The notes beneath the pieces were generated by a model, which did no database searches, had not been told where the DNA came from, and worked only from the letters and a program-made list of their open reading frames with translations. Positions 10,430 through 21,589 of a stretch of 64,000 nt of DNA are shown here, piece after piece (within the stretch, counting starts at the first letter, position 1; the number at the start of each line of letters is the position of its first letter). A program made the position numbers and the translations under genes. Source of the stretch: Pachyseris speciosa (lineage: Eukaryota > Cnidaria > Anthozoa > Scleractinia > Pachyseridae); assembly GCA_016490735.1 (NCBI GenBank), contig JAEMWC010000754.1, forward strand, positions 77,001 to 141,000, given 5' to 3'.

Positions 10430-12319
10430 ATGAACAGCTGCTTAATCGGACATTTGCACAGTTTTCATGGATTGTTTTCATCTGCTGTTCTGAAAAGTAA
10501 GTCCTTTAGTTAGTCGAAAAACAGTTATTTTTTATTTGCTGTATTCGTGTGAAGCCACCTTACTATTTGCTCAGATAATTGTTCCTTATTAACACATGTT
10601 GATCTGGAGCCGGTTGAATTCCTGAAAGGTGTAATAACTCTATTTCAGGGATAAATCTGCCTTATTCCAGGAATATCTTTTGGAATAAGGCAGGTTTATC
10701 CGGAGTAGAGTTATTACACCTTTCAGGAACCGACCCCAGCACTTTTTATTAATTATAAGTTTTCTGTTAAATATCAAACTTAAGCTTACACTTTTAAAGC
10801 CCCGGCTACACGTTCAAACATTGTTATAAAACATTTGTTGGATGAACAATGTTAGAACGTGTAGCATGCATGTTTGATGACGTTTGTTCAACATTTTTTG
10901 TTGGAAGAATGTTTTGATTTCGATCAAACATTTTCTCCAACATACAACAAACGTTGAAGCGTGTAGCCGCCCTTTCAACAATTTAGTATTGCAAAGACCA
11001 ATTAGAGTTAAAGGCCCAGTTCCAATCCGAGAGCCTAACGGCGGAGGTGGAAATTGTTGAAGCCAGAACCCTGAAGCGAAGTGTTTCCAACAATGTTATA
11101 ATGCGTATATCCAACATTGTTAGAAGCATTCTTACAACAATGTTGGGACGTGTTCTTCTAACAATGTTACAACGTGTAGCCGGGGCTTAAGACTTGAAAG
11201 TCTTACGGAAACGGTAATTTTGAGGTAGAGGGCAAGATGAACTTACACTTTTAAGACTTGAAAGTCTTACAGAAACGGTAATTTTGAGGTAGAGGTCAAG
11301 ATGAACTTATTTCTTTGACATAATCGCTTTTTATCCCACGTTTAATCAAAACTTGGAGACTACAGTCAAATCCCTATTAATCGGCCACCACCAATTAGGC
11401 GGCCAGTAATCATTCAAAGTCCCAATGAGGGATCTTCCATTGTTTTTTTCCTCTGTTAAGTGCCCTCATTAAGCAGCCACTATCCATTCCCCCAAGGGTG
11501 GCAGCTTTATTAATAGGGTTGAACTATAATGTGTGACCATGTGATGAAATCGTATATTGAACTGTGATGTGTTTTGAACACAACTGGCCGTGATATGTTT
11601 TGAGTTACATGTCCTAGGCATGTTGCACTCTGAGGTTCAATCACAGCTGTGCATCTAGCTGTACAACACATTTACGGCTTTGTGATTTTTTACCATTATT
11701 CCAATTCAATCAACCTGTGTAATGAGGGGAACTTTCGAGTCACTAACTTAATAGGAATGGCTATGAAACAAAAAATGAAATGAAACTGCAACACCTTGTT
11801 CACCACGTTTTAACAAAATGTTTTTCTTAGGCCTTACATATTTGAGTACTATTTACTTGGTTTTCCTTGTGGGCAAAAAGCAAAAGTTCTCATAATTGAA
11901 TTCAGTCAAAAGACATTTTTTAATGGTGCTGGTATTTTGCTTGCATTCTTAAAGGTCAGTGGGTAAGATCATTGAAGACCTCAGCACCTATGGAAAAATA
12001 TTATTTGCTCCCAAATTACCTCAAAAAATGTGGCAGAAGGGACATGAAGAGAAGAGCACTCTTTGAAGAATATGAAATGCAACGCTCCAACTTAAGAGTA
12101 TTAAAGAAAAATGATATTCTTCCTTCTGCTGTGCGTAAGAAAGCAGCCAAAGACATGGATGAACTGCCTTTAAACAGTTCAATAACACGTGTGCGTAATC
12201 GCTGTGTTCTGACTGACAGAGGACGGGGGATTGTTGGGAGATATCGCATCTCACGAATGATGTTTCGCTACTTTGCTGACAAAGGTCTAATTGCTGGGAT
12301 GCAGAAGTCACAGTGGTGA
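10430..12319 (+). CDS. MRPS14: mitochondrial small-subunit ribosomal protein uS14m (MRPS14)
   Basis: The product is a structural protein of the small subunit of the mitochondrial ribosome. Two exons, 10430-10496 (donor AAAA|GTAAGT, phase 1) and 11955-12319 (acceptor TTCTTAAAG), join to 432 nt, or 143 residues plus TGA. The C-terminal two thirds match the uS14 family: RRDMKRRALFEEYE, NDILPSAVRKKAAKDMDELP, RVRNRCVLTDRGRGIVGRY, RISRMMFRYFADKGLIAGMQ and a terminal QKSQW, close to the usual GIQRATW ending. Like metazoan mitochondrial uS14 it lacks zinc-binding cysteines. The first exon (MNSCLIGHLHSFHG...) is poor in acidic residues, as expected of a mitochondrial targeting peptide. The intron holds three repeat elements. 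It is head-to-head with ANKIB1. Confidence 0.93.
10609..10735. repeat. hairpin-forming inverted repeat in MRPS14 intron
   Basis: Two arms of about 55 bp (CCTGAAAGGTGTAATAACTC... and its reverse complement ...GAGTTATTACACCTTTCAGG) surround a short loop at GGAATATC. A few mismatches lie near the arm middle. It is 110 bp into the intron, so the pre-mRNA would carry this hairpin. Probably a small foldback element. Confidence 0.75.
10798..11186. mobile_element. 389-bp MITE with GCCCCGGCTACACGTT ends and TTAA flanks
   Basis: TTAA at 10794-10797 and 11187-11190 flanks an element whose ends are inverted (AGCCCCGGCTACACGTT... and ...AACGTGTAGCCGGGGC). The interior repeats variants of AACATTGTT and ACGTGTAGC. 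It is non-coding and lies inside the MRPS14 intron. TTAA targeting suggests piggyBac- or Kolobok-type mobilisation. Confidence 0.75.
11189..11309. repeat. two-copy direct repeat, about 64-bp unit
   Basis: A block starting AAGACTTGAAAGTCTTAC and ending GGCAAGATGAACTTA is repeated immediately downstream with two or three substitutions. Each unit starts with the small palindrome GACTTGAAAGTC. Located in the MRPS14 intron. Confidence 0.8.
11363..11526. mobile_element. pogo/Tigger-like MITE, 164 bp, TA flanks
   Basis: The left end is TA|CAGTCAAATCCCTATTAAT and the right end, read inward, TA|TAGTTCAACCCTATTAAT. TA duplication with CAGT-type ends containing CCCTATTAA is typical of Tc1/mariner-pogo derived MITEs. 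Non-coding; within the MRPS14 intron. Confidence 0.65.
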
Positions 12320-13002
12320 CTGAGGGTTGTGCATCAGGAATCACTTGAAACATACATGTGAGTTTTTGATGAGAGAAAGAGGTCATTTCAGTTGCCTTGT
12401 GATGACTGGAGTCATATGTCTGTAAGGCTTGTTTATTGAAGGTCATCATGGCACAGTGTTGGTGAACACATCATAAAGAACCAAACTACAGTAATATGTT
12501 TGGCTTTGTAAGAAAACAACACTACAATGTGGTAATATTTTCTGAGAAGCTTTGTTATAATAGATTGGGGAAAGTTTTTCCATTTGCTGAATCATTAAAG
12601 AAATTTTTTACCGTCTATATTGGTCTAAAAAGTTAAATCCAGATTGCTCAAAATCTTGAGACAAATCCTACATTTTTTTTTTAATACTAAAAAGTGCAAT
12701 AATGTTGAAATATACTGAAATATAAATTTCATACAAAGACAGTCATACTTTTGCTAGTATCTACACTGGTATAAAGATTAAATTGAGATTGCCTAAAATA
12801 TTCAGGCAAATCCCAGATATTTCTTCAATGATCAAAAAAGACCAGATCTCCATGCAATTTAAAGAAACAAATTAAGGTGTTTTTGGCCATAAGCTATGTA
12901 TGGTCATTTGAATGTATATTTGTGATTAATAATTTATTGATTATTGAAGGATGATCTCTTCAACTGCATGTCACATTTCACTCTCAGCCGGGTGGTGGCA
13001 CA

Positions 13003-13542
13003 CCTGAAAGTCAGTGAAAAGTCAGGGAATTGTGTATCAAGTCAGAGAAATTCTAAATTCTACCTGAAAGTCAGTGAAAAGTCAGAGAATTGTGTATCAA
13101 GTCAGGGAAATTCTAAATTCTACCTGAAAGACAGTGAAAAGTCAGGGAATTGTGTATCAAGTCAGAGAAATTCTAAATTCTACCTGAAAGTCAGTGAAAA
13201 GTCAGGGAATTGTGTATCAAGTCAGGGAAATTCTAAAGTCTACCTGAAAGTCAGTGAAAAGTCAGGGAATTGTGTATCAAGTCAAGGAAATTCTAAATTC
13301 TACCTGAAAGTCAGTGAAAAGTCAGGGAATTGTGTATCAAGTCAGGGAAATTCTAAATTCTACTTGAAAGTCAGTGAGAAGTCAGGGAATTGTGTTTCAA
13401 GTCAGGGAAATTCTAAATTCTAGCTTAAAGTCAGTGAAAAGTCAGGGAATTGTGACTCAATCCAGGGAAATTCTAAATTCTAGCTGAAAGTCAGTGAAAA
13501 GTCAGGGAATTGTGACTCAATCCAGAGAAATTCTAAATTTTA
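13003..13542. repeat. minisatellite, nine copies of a 60-bp unit
   Basis: The unit begins CTGAAAGTCAGTGAAAAGTC and ends AATTCTAAATTCTAC. Nine adjacent copies differ by a few substitutions. The first seven are open in one plus-strand frame as a 20-residue repeat (SEKSGNCVSSQ motif), but the last two carry TAG at the same place. The period being a multiple of three explains the long frame at 12944-13423; there is no sign that it is a gene. The array starts about 680 bp after MRPS14. Confidence 0.95.
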
Positions 13543-13718
13543 CCTCGTACTCGGAGTCTAGGGATTTACACTAGATATGGGAAGAGCTTCCTTGTTGGTA
13601 AAGGTAATGTCATTTCAAAAAACTTCAACAAGGAATTGATTTCTGTGGCTTCATTGCTGGCTTTATTGGTCAAGGATCTGTCTTGGATGCTCAGTGAAAA
13701 TTGGTTTGTGGTCAGTGG

Positions 13719-13941
13719 CTCTCCTCCGCAGAGGCTCAAGGAGGTGAATCCGCTGAGCGAGGTACACGCGGGCGTAAAAAGAAGTGAGGGGGTGAGAGAG
13801 GGAGTTCGCCCGCTCGATCGATCTCTCGTTTCTTGCGCCTGCACTCACCTTGCACAGTGGACACATCCTAACGCCTTACCGATCACAGCCGATCGAAGCC
13901 AATCACCTTACCGATAACGGAACCTCTGCGGAGGAGAGAGG
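13719..13941. mobile_element. hAT-like MITE inserted in a degenerate minisatellite unit
   Basis: An 8-bp duplication GTCAGTGG flanks it (13711-13718 and 13942-13949). The ends are inverted: CTCTCCTCCGCAGAGG on the left and CCTCTGCGGAGGAGAG on the right. Joining the flanks gives GTCAGTGGAAAGTCACGG, which resembles the minisatellite unit (GTCAGTGAAAAGTCAGGG), so the insertion hit a diverged copy. The interior is clearly more GC-rich than its surroundings. Confidence 0.8.
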
Positions 13942-14537
13942 GTCAGTGGAAAGTCACGGATTTTTTTCTATTCCAATAAGTGGCAAACTCCCCCCTCATA
14001 CCGAGGATTGAGTAATCTTAAGTTTAACCTCAGTCTATCTGCCATATTCCCTTGGTTAGTAAGCTGTTGTTGATAGAAAACATGTCTTATCTGACGTCAA
14101 ACACACCAGAACAGAGTTGAAAGAGGAAGCCTTAGCTCATGCTTCTTTAAAAATTAATCTCGTGAAAGGTTCGAAAATCATGAATTTTTTTATACGTCGC
14201 TGAACGTGAACGTGAACGTGACTCTTGCCACGAACATCACTTAACTAATTAGTCGCCTCAACTCATGCGTTTATCACACGATCTGTGTCAAAATTCCATT
14301 TTCGCTCATATAAAATACAAACCACGAAACCTTTTTTTATTACAAAATTTGTTTGACAATTAAATATACTATTTACAAAAGTATGTAGAAATTTATTCTG
14401 TTTTGAGAACGTAAGTTCAATGAAACATTTTGTCATGAATTCATGAATTTGTGTCTTGGTCATATCCGCACGGTGTCATATACTGTTATGTTAGTTTTCA
14501 ATATTCAATTGTTTGATGTATTTTGAACACGATTTTA

Positions 14538-15185
14538 TTACAATCCTGTATCCTCGGAACGCACTGACCGTGCCTCGTCCTCTGAAGAGTTCGAACCATT
14601 TTCTTTCACTACAACAACTGGCCACTGCATAACAAGGGCCTCTTCATAACTCGGTGGAGGTGTTACAGGTCCATCAATTTCTTGAGTCCAAAATCCCTCG
14701 TTTGTCGATGAATTGCTAATTTCATCAATATCGGTAACAGTCGTTGTAAGTTCAATAGCGGGTAAATTCGTGGCCCCATCCTGCTCCGTAAATGCCTGTC
14801 TGTGAGGAATATGAGTATTAGCAAGTACAGGAGCGGGCGATTTTTCTAAGTCTTCGACAGGAATGTTAGACACAACCGTAGTTTGGGGAGCCAAACTGTT
14901 CTCTGTTCCTTTACAACACAGTGACAAGGCAATCAGTAAAATTCCTAACAGGAATAAAACAGTCGCTAAAATCCGCATGACTTTAACCATCTCTTGATCC
15001 TCGGTTTTTGTCGAACAGTCCTCGCAGTCTCCGAACAAAATATACGTGAGGCTCGCCAGTACAAAACATCCACCAATGCTCACGAATCCGAAGACAATGG
15101 CAGCAACATGCAGCCATTTCTTGCATTTCGCCGATCGTATTGTCCGTAAAACAACACTGTTCTCCGGCATTATTTGAGAGTCCAC
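14538..15185 (-). CDS. two-pass membrane protein with PPxY motif (family member A)
   Basis: A single-exon 215-residue protein. Two hydrophobic segments lie at about residues 24-50 and 68-91, separated by a short loop with GDCEDC (two cysteines that could pair), then a CCK boundary. The long C-terminal tail is hydrophilic and contains TPPPSYEEAL near residue 177, a PPxY motif of the kind bound by WW domains of NEDD4-type ubiquitin ligases. The core of the tail, IPVEDLEKSPAPVL, is shared with the copies at 33863 and 58478, but the rest has diverged, so this is an older paralogue. The layout resembles TMEM51, but I cannot show common descent. Function unknown; a membrane adaptor for NEDD4-type ligases is a guess. 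No introns are evident. Confidence 0.75.
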   Translation of the reverse strand: MDSQIMPENSVVLRTIRSAKCKKWLHVAAIVFGFVSIGGCFVLASLTYILFGDCEDCSTKTEDQEMVKVMRILATVLFLLGILLIALSLCCKGTENSLAPQTTVVSNIPVEDLEKSPAPVLANTHIPHRQAFTEQDGATNLPAIELTTTVTDIDEISNSSTNEGFWTQEIDGPVTPPPSYEEALVMQWPVVVVKENGSNSSEDEARSVRSEDTGL

Positions 15186-18100
15186 AGTGTACAGTAAAGG
15201 ACTTGATCGATTAAGCGTTCTTTCTTTGCCAAGCCGTGAATTTTTGTGTTCCTTTAGAGTTTACCTGTGAACACTAAGGCAGAACTGTTTACCGGAAGTC
15301 GCGACATCACGATTTTTTGTTGATTTCATTGACGTCATGCCCACCATGGGTGACCTCACGTACAATATTGTTTCCATACAGTAATAACATGCAATCTTGC
15401 GTTTTTATCCTGAGAATTTAATTACCTTTTTAATCCCCCTTACACACCCTTCACTTTAAGAAATAATTCCCCTCTAGTAAAAGGGAAAGGTACTTTTTCT
15501 TTTCGATAAGTAAACAATTATGGCAGATGGATGATCTTTCGACCCATTTTCTTGTGATAAATAGGTGTATTTGTTCATTGGATTTCGTAATGTAAATCCA
15601 CCCTGATGTATCATTTGACGGGAACAAGAGCTTAGTTGAGGATCAATTACAATTTACATGATTAGTAAGCAGAAAATTCCAAATATGACAAAAACATTGT
15701 TGGTTGGTTGCATTATTTAAAAGCGTAAAACCAACGTGGGTGCTAATTGAATCAGTTTATTTTTCGTTGATTCCTTTGGATTTTCCGCCGTATCTATAGC
15801 GGCGGCGAGGGCAGTTGGGGGGGGGGGTGGGGGGGGTGGGAAAGGGGGGCGGTAGATGCCGGATGCAGAAGGAAACATACGAAGAAGATGAAGGACCGGT
15901 CGGAAAAATATTTCTTGCGTAAGAAAAATCATCAGTTGAGCCCCATAAATCGCAATTTCAAATAGAACAGCGAAAATGCTTTCCAGAAAGGACTCGGAAA
16001 GAACGAGATGACATGAGATAAACTTGGTGACCCAGTCAGTCAAACCCACGAAATCACAAGAGACTGAATTGTGTATCCCCTTGAAAAATATCGCAGATAC
16101 AACGTGTAAAAAGTCAAAAATGCTATAGATTACGTACTTCCTTTTGAAAAGGCCAACTACACACCGGTCCGGTCAAAGGGCTACATTTCCCAGACCATGC
16201 TATATCTCCTTCATTCCATCATTCTGTATTGACGTATAGGAGGCCTTCCGGGGAGCAGAGGAAAGGGACAACGGGTGTCGTCCAAAGATTTCGAAAGAAA
16301 CTTCTAAAATGGAACCAGAATCGCTTCTTGTGGGCACCAAATGAGCTAAAAAGCCATTTATGCCCATGTGGGGACTCCCTTAGGGTCACGGTGGAGAGGG
16401 GGGATGGGGGATGGGGGATACAATCTACTAGTTGAAACAACAATGACAAGATATTTCCGACTCGGATAAATAATATAACAATGACAACTCCAGACACGAA
16501 TTATCGGAAAATGAAAATTCACCCTGATACTGAACTTTATTTCCTGAGGAATTGTTTTACTTTCCTCTCAGAAAACGCCTTATGCTTTCTACTTCCGGTC
16601 TTATGAATGCATTACACTGATTTTCTTTAGGTTTAAATTTTTCGTTGAAGTTTTGGCTACGGCTTCTTTCGTTTCAGCAAAATATAATTTACTTAAGTTT
16701 ATGTTAAAACTCAATTCAAAGTAAATCTAGTTTACATATACTAATTCTACCGGTTCCGTTTCATCATTCCATTTATTAGCCCTCAAAAACTCGTTAAAAA
16801 TAGACATCATTCAAGTAATTTTAATCCGTTAATGAGACTTGTCGACTCTCTCTCACGCCGGCAAGGCGACAATTCTGTCTCATAACCCGAGATCGAAAGA
16901 TTCGATCGTGGGAGGGGCAAGTTCCCTGGGCCGTAGCTAGACGAAAATTTTTACCGAGGCAATACAAGCAAAAAAATACCTCTTTAAAATTCATTTATTA
17001 TTTTTCAATATATAGCCTCTTATAGGGACCTCAAGAAAACTGCTTACGCAACTGTGAAACTTAAGAGCCTGTTTATATTTTTCGCCACCCATAATATAAG
17101 GAACTAACTGAACATGCCACAAATTCAACAAGTGCCTCGCCGCCTCATACGGCCCTTCTTCCCATCGGCTTACGGTTTTACTCTTTTACAATCGTGACCA
17201 GAATCTCGTGTCTTTCGATTAACGACAACTTCGCTTTGCTCTATTTCGGTTATCAGGAGAGCTCGACTTAGACAACATTAAAAGGTCAGAGTTAATTAAA
17301 GCAGCGCCTCTTTGCCAAAGTAAAGGACGCAAACAAAATACAAGAATTTTGTTTGCTCCCGTACGAAATGTAAAGCAACCGACAATAAGGCGCTGGAGAT
17401 GATATTAAACTGGTTGATTGTCCTTTCATTGTGGGTCTTTACGTCACAAATGCAAATGTCGGTGGCGAACGTTAGTAGCTAACGTGCGTGAAGAAGTAGA
17501 CTTCAAACGCCTAACAAGCGCCTGACAAACACGCAAACTTGTTGTAAAAAATACAGGCTGTTAAATTCTAAAAATTCTGACAGATTTCCGCTTCAGAGGC
17601 ATTTCTTTTTAATTTAGTTTTCTTCTTTCCGCCTTTTTTGCCATTTCGGAATGCGGCTTCCGACAGACCAATATTTCAAATGTCTTTTGTCTTCGCATTG
17701 CGTAACGTAAGTGACGTCATGAGCAACTGCACTGTCACGCTTACAGTGTGATTGGGCAACGTACAATCAGATGCAGTTGCAGAGATATTTATGATATTAC
17801 CGAGCGAAAGAAAGAGAGAAAGAATAAAAATGAAAACTCAGCCACCTAAAACAACCGAAAAACGATAGTATCACGCGACTGAGTTTCAACTTTGTCAGTC
17901 CTCGGTCTATTTGTGGACAAAATATCGTGCCTGTTATCAACCAATATTCATTCTGATAGACGAATATATAGGATGAATCATAAGTAGATTTGCGAAGTAA
18001 AAGACCACTTTGTTCAACGACTTTTAATTGTTACTCGGAGTTGCTACTAATTGTTTTGCTCTAATAGCCGATGAGGGCTGTTATTTTCAGGGTCCGCGCA

Positions 18101-18764
18101 GCAAGTTTGCAAGTAGGGGGGCTCACTTTGAACGCGTTAGTGTGAGTCAACTAAGGGGGATCCGGGAGCATGTTCCCCCGGAAATTTTTTAAATTAAAGT
18201 CCTCTGAAATGGCTAGAAATTCATTTAAAACTGAAATGGTGTGGTGAAACTTGTATACTTTCAGCAACAAAAAGCGGTGTTTTAAAACAAGTATTTAATT
18301 ACCTTTTCGCTTAACTAAACTCAACTCAACTCAACTCAACTCAACATACGATTGCCCACAAGACATTGTGCTGTTGAAAACTGGGGTGGGGTGTGGGGGG
18401 GGGGGGGGGTTAGCTAAAGCCCCTCCCAGTCCGACCCCCTGCGCGGTGCGTGTATTTAGTTAAAATGAATCATATATATGAACTGCGGGTCACTCAGTAT
18501 TCGCTCTTCAACTCTTTCACATTTTCTTTAACATACGTTTGTTCCTTTACATTTGGGTGGTCTATGCAGATTGTACATATCAGAGTTCACTTCATTCTTC
18601 CTAGAAAAATTGAAATAATGTTCCCGATTCATCTAGAAAGGTCGAGGGGACTTCTGCTTGCAGGGTAACAATTCATTAGCAGCGCATGCATTTAAACAGT
18701 GTTTTCTTTATATAGGACAGTCGCCTACATTATGAAACCATTGACTCTCGTCACTCGGTGAGGA
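15186..18764. other. no recognised gene; low-complexity tracts
   Basis: I find no protein family on either strand here. The open frames at 15717-16049 (minus) and 16219-16497 lack homology I recognise, and the former crosses a G-rich tract at about 15818-15849 that produces a proline run. Simple repeats include (CAACT)n at about 18310-18345 and a G tract at 18396-18410. The 16.1-18.0 kb stretch looks like ordinary unique intergenic sequence. Confidence 0.6.
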
Positions 18765-19237
18765 CCGCTGCACCTATGTATGAGTCGAAGAAAGAATCTC
18801 CGCACCACTAACAACTCACCCTCTCCCCTCAGCAGTTCAGCAATGACTTCAAAAAAATCAGTGAAGGTTTAATTTGTCGTCCTGCGCGTTAAAAATTGTA
18901 GCGAAACCAAATGTTTGAGCCACCTTAAGATAATTAGCAACAGATTTAACATGTTTAGTGAAAGTTAATTTTACTAGGTTCAGAGTTGTATCCCTTGTCA
19001 GGAGGTTTTGATTTTATGTTCTCATGTGTCATACAGCATTTACAAAGAAAAAAAAACAGTAGAACAATTAAAAAAAAAATTCAGTCATCAAATTTCAACA
19101 CATCGCTGTCGACCCGTAATCCGATCCGGCCCATATTATGTTTTTACAATATCACTCAAAAAAAGTCTCATTATCTTCTATTCCCGATTTAAAAACATGT
19201 CTTTCACTCATTCTCCAAACCATGTTTCTTTCTAATT

Positions 19238-19576
19238 TTACTTCCCACTGCTCTGTTCATCCTGCAGCGTCGAGATCACCATGGCAGCTAAACTCGTGAG
19301 CACGCTCTCCGTTGCTTGTGTCCTTTCGCCGTATTGGAGTCCTTCGTTTTCTTGCATGTTAACAGCTGACTCTTGTCCTGTTCGATTTGGAAAGTGAGCT
19401 CTCAGCCATAGTTCCACTTTTTCTGAAGATCTTAAAGACTTGGTAAGGTCCTGCTCGATGTATGGTGCAATCCACCCTTCTTTAATAAAACTTCGTGGTT
19501 CGCTCAGTTTGACTCTTGTTTTTTCCGTGCTCGCTTCTTCGGGAGTCACCGGATCTGGATTTTGAGGACAACTCAT
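19238..19576 (-). CDS. conserved short ORF in duplicated unit (copy A), unknown
   Basis: The 112-residue frame starts MSCPQNPDPVTPEEASTEKT and contains FIKEGWIAPYIEQDLTKSL and SEKVELWLRAHF. Two other copies in the window (from 23915 and 53043) keep the frame open through this stretch, with mostly conservative changes. The C-terminus differs between copies. I do not recognise the family. It could be the captured first coding exon of a host gene carried by the repeat, or a remnant of a transposon protein. No splice partner is visible. Confidence 0.45.
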   Translation of the reverse strand: MSCPQNPDPVTPEEASTEKTRVKLSEPRSFIKEGWIAPYIEQDLTKSLRSSEKVELWLRAHFPNRTGQESAVNMQENEGLQYGERTQATESVLTSLAAMVISTLQDEQSSGK

Positions 19577-20004
19577 CGTCTTAGTTTTGTTAGTCGTTTT
19601 AGCTTTTCATTTAAAGTCCTTGCGCGATGGAACGCGAAAACTCGTTGCAACATACCGTTATTTTTCAAACTTCTGGATTGTATCCATCGACATGGCGTAC
19701 ACGACAGCGCGCGAGTTGAGTTTAACAAAACGGCGACGCAAGTGAACGCGAAGCTAGAAAAAGGTTATGTGTGTGTGTACGTATGCGTTGGCTGGCAAGC
19801 AGATTTATCATTTTCCAACTGTTTTAAACGGCATGGGTCGTACCTTCTGGCTAAAGTGGATTGTTGCGTGCGCAAGATGGTTAGCCGTTAATAACAACGC
19901 AACCAAAGATAAAGCCATTTTCATCCAACATCGTGTTGTACGGGCATGTTTGACCGTTAGCCAGCTCTCTCGACATTACTTTTAAAAGGTTATTACCGAT
20001 TTGT

Positions 20005-20030
20005 TAGAGCGCTTTTCAATTGAGTGTCGT

Positions 20031-20071
<41 letters not shown>

Positions 20072-20275
20072 AAGTAAGCAGTACATTGAACCAATCAGAA
20101 TACGAAACAATTACATGTAGCCTGTGCAAAGCGCGGGAAAATGCGCGCGTGCAAGTTGCGATTGGTTTTGGTTTTGCTTCTCATTGGTTGAGGTAGTGGC
20201 GCGAGTTTTGCTGGCCAATCACAGAGCGAAGCAATGCAAAACCAAAGCAAACGAGAATTTCTTTCGACACTCAAT
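20005..20275. mobile_element. CCAAT-rich MITE, copy 1
   Basis: The left end is TAGAGCGCTTTTCAATTGAGTGTCG; the right end retains CGACACTCAAT but has lost the last bases. Inside are several ATTGG/CCAATC motifs on both strands. It is related to the complete copy at 53611-53895. A second, related element follows from about 20450 with the variant end TAGAGCGATTTTCAGTCGAG. Confidence 0.7.
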
Positions 20276-20675
20276 AAAAAGAATCCTATCAGTATAACCT
20301 TGCGCGCGCTAAGACGTTTTTCAGTGATCTCAAGTCGGTCATCAGCATTTTTGATCCGCGTCGTAGTGTCGATGAAAAAGCGTTCTTAGTTAAAGAAACA
20401 AGATATTGTATCTTAGAAAAGTTGGAGTTTTCAGCGCCAAAGCCGGCAATAGAGCGATTTTCAGTCGAGTGTCGTAAAACCAAAATCTGACCAATATAGC
20501 AGACGATAACAGCGCGATGAACCAATCAGAATACGAAGCAATTAGATGTAACCGGCGCCAAGCAAGGGAAAATGCGCTCGTGCAAGTCACGATTGGTCAT
20601 TTTCACTAGCTTCTCATTGGTTGAGAAAGTGACGCGAGTTTTGCCAAACAAACGACTCCATCTGGGGCATTTGTA

Positions 20676-20820
20676 ATGGGACCTTTGCAGGATGTCAGTC
20701 ACGTGGTACGAAAACGCCATGCTGGGACGTAAACAACCCACTTGGACTAAACAAACAAAGAGCTTACATCATTTCTGTCTGTATTGTCCCAGTGGGTTGC
20801 TTACGTCCCAGCATGGCTTT
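20676..20820. mobile_element. palindromic MITE with GTCACGTGGTAC arms, 3'-truncated copy
   Basis: It begins AATGGGACCTTTGCAGGATG and contains GTCAGTCACGTGGTACG, then a centre with AGAGCTTACATCATTTCTG and the start of the return arm (GTCCCAGCATGGC), where it breaks off. Complete copies lie at 25047-25227 and 63372-63553. Confidence 0.75.
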
Positions 20821-21589
20821 TTTGGTGGTGGAGCGGTCGTGAATTGGCCGAAGGGGTCGTGCCATTGGCAAGGGAACACTGCTAATAATAGGGTGCTATA
20901 CCTGCCAACAGACTTAGAAATCCGGATGACTTGTCCTTTAAGACGTTAATAACAAAAATTCAATTCAATATTCCCCGTAAATGTTCGAACAAACGGCGCT
21001 TAATGTCGAGTTTCTAGTCCTTACTGAATCAGAACACGCTAAAATGTCGCGTTTCAGTTTGCATTCGAGGGACTAGAAACGAACTCAAATAGCTTCGGAA
21101 GTCATCGGAACATCTTCGGACATATTCGGTAGCGTTTGAAAGTCTTCGAGAATTTCGTCGAAAGTTGCCGGAACATTTTCGGTCATGTCAAGACAAAAAA
21201 TTCACGCATTTGACCACGCTTCTGATTTGACTTGGAAAAAGTTGGCAGGTATGTATATATATATATATATACCATTACTCCGGAATAGGAGTGCTCGGAA
21301 GAGACGGCATTCTTGTTGTTTTGGGTCCTATTCTGTTTAGTCGGAATAAATGGAATGTATTCAGTTCCCGTTCATTCTGCTAATGATAACAGAATGCACA
21401 GAATGAACAGAATACGGTTCACTCAACCTAGTTCCCAGGGTTTTTCACTTACTTGTGGAGGGAAAGTCCTGGGAACGAGATTGCGGTTTACTACGAAAGG
21501 TCAGGCGCAGTCTGAACAGAAAGAGGGAAGAGTGACTTCCCGACCAAAACGTGACATCCGCAGAACGGGTCAAAGTGAAATACAGTGTG

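Larger units (their letters stand above)
18765..20640. repeat. duplicated repeat unit, copy A
   Basis: This stretch matches 23062-26030 (continuing at 32254-32530) and 52736-54500 in the same orientation, with small insertions and deletions. In order it holds a CT-rich lead (ACCGCTGCACC... onward), a minus-strand conserved ORF, a segment with TCATCCAACATCGTGTTGTA, and two CCAAT-rich inverted-repeat elements. The borders of copies A and B at the ACCGCTGCACC motif are sharp. Confidence 0.75.

Noticed and set aside
12944..13423. 159-codon open frame with a 20-residue repeat, as a gene
   Set aside because: It is a by-product of a 60-bp minisatellite whose period is a multiple of three; later units carry TAG and there is no flanking gene structure.
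13003..13542. CRISPR-like array
   Set aside because: Units are contiguous 60-bp tandem copies without unique spacers, in an animal genome.
16219..16497. Overlapping ORFs on both strands at 16.2 kb
   Set aside because: No family resemblance, no splice sites that extend them; likely chance frames.
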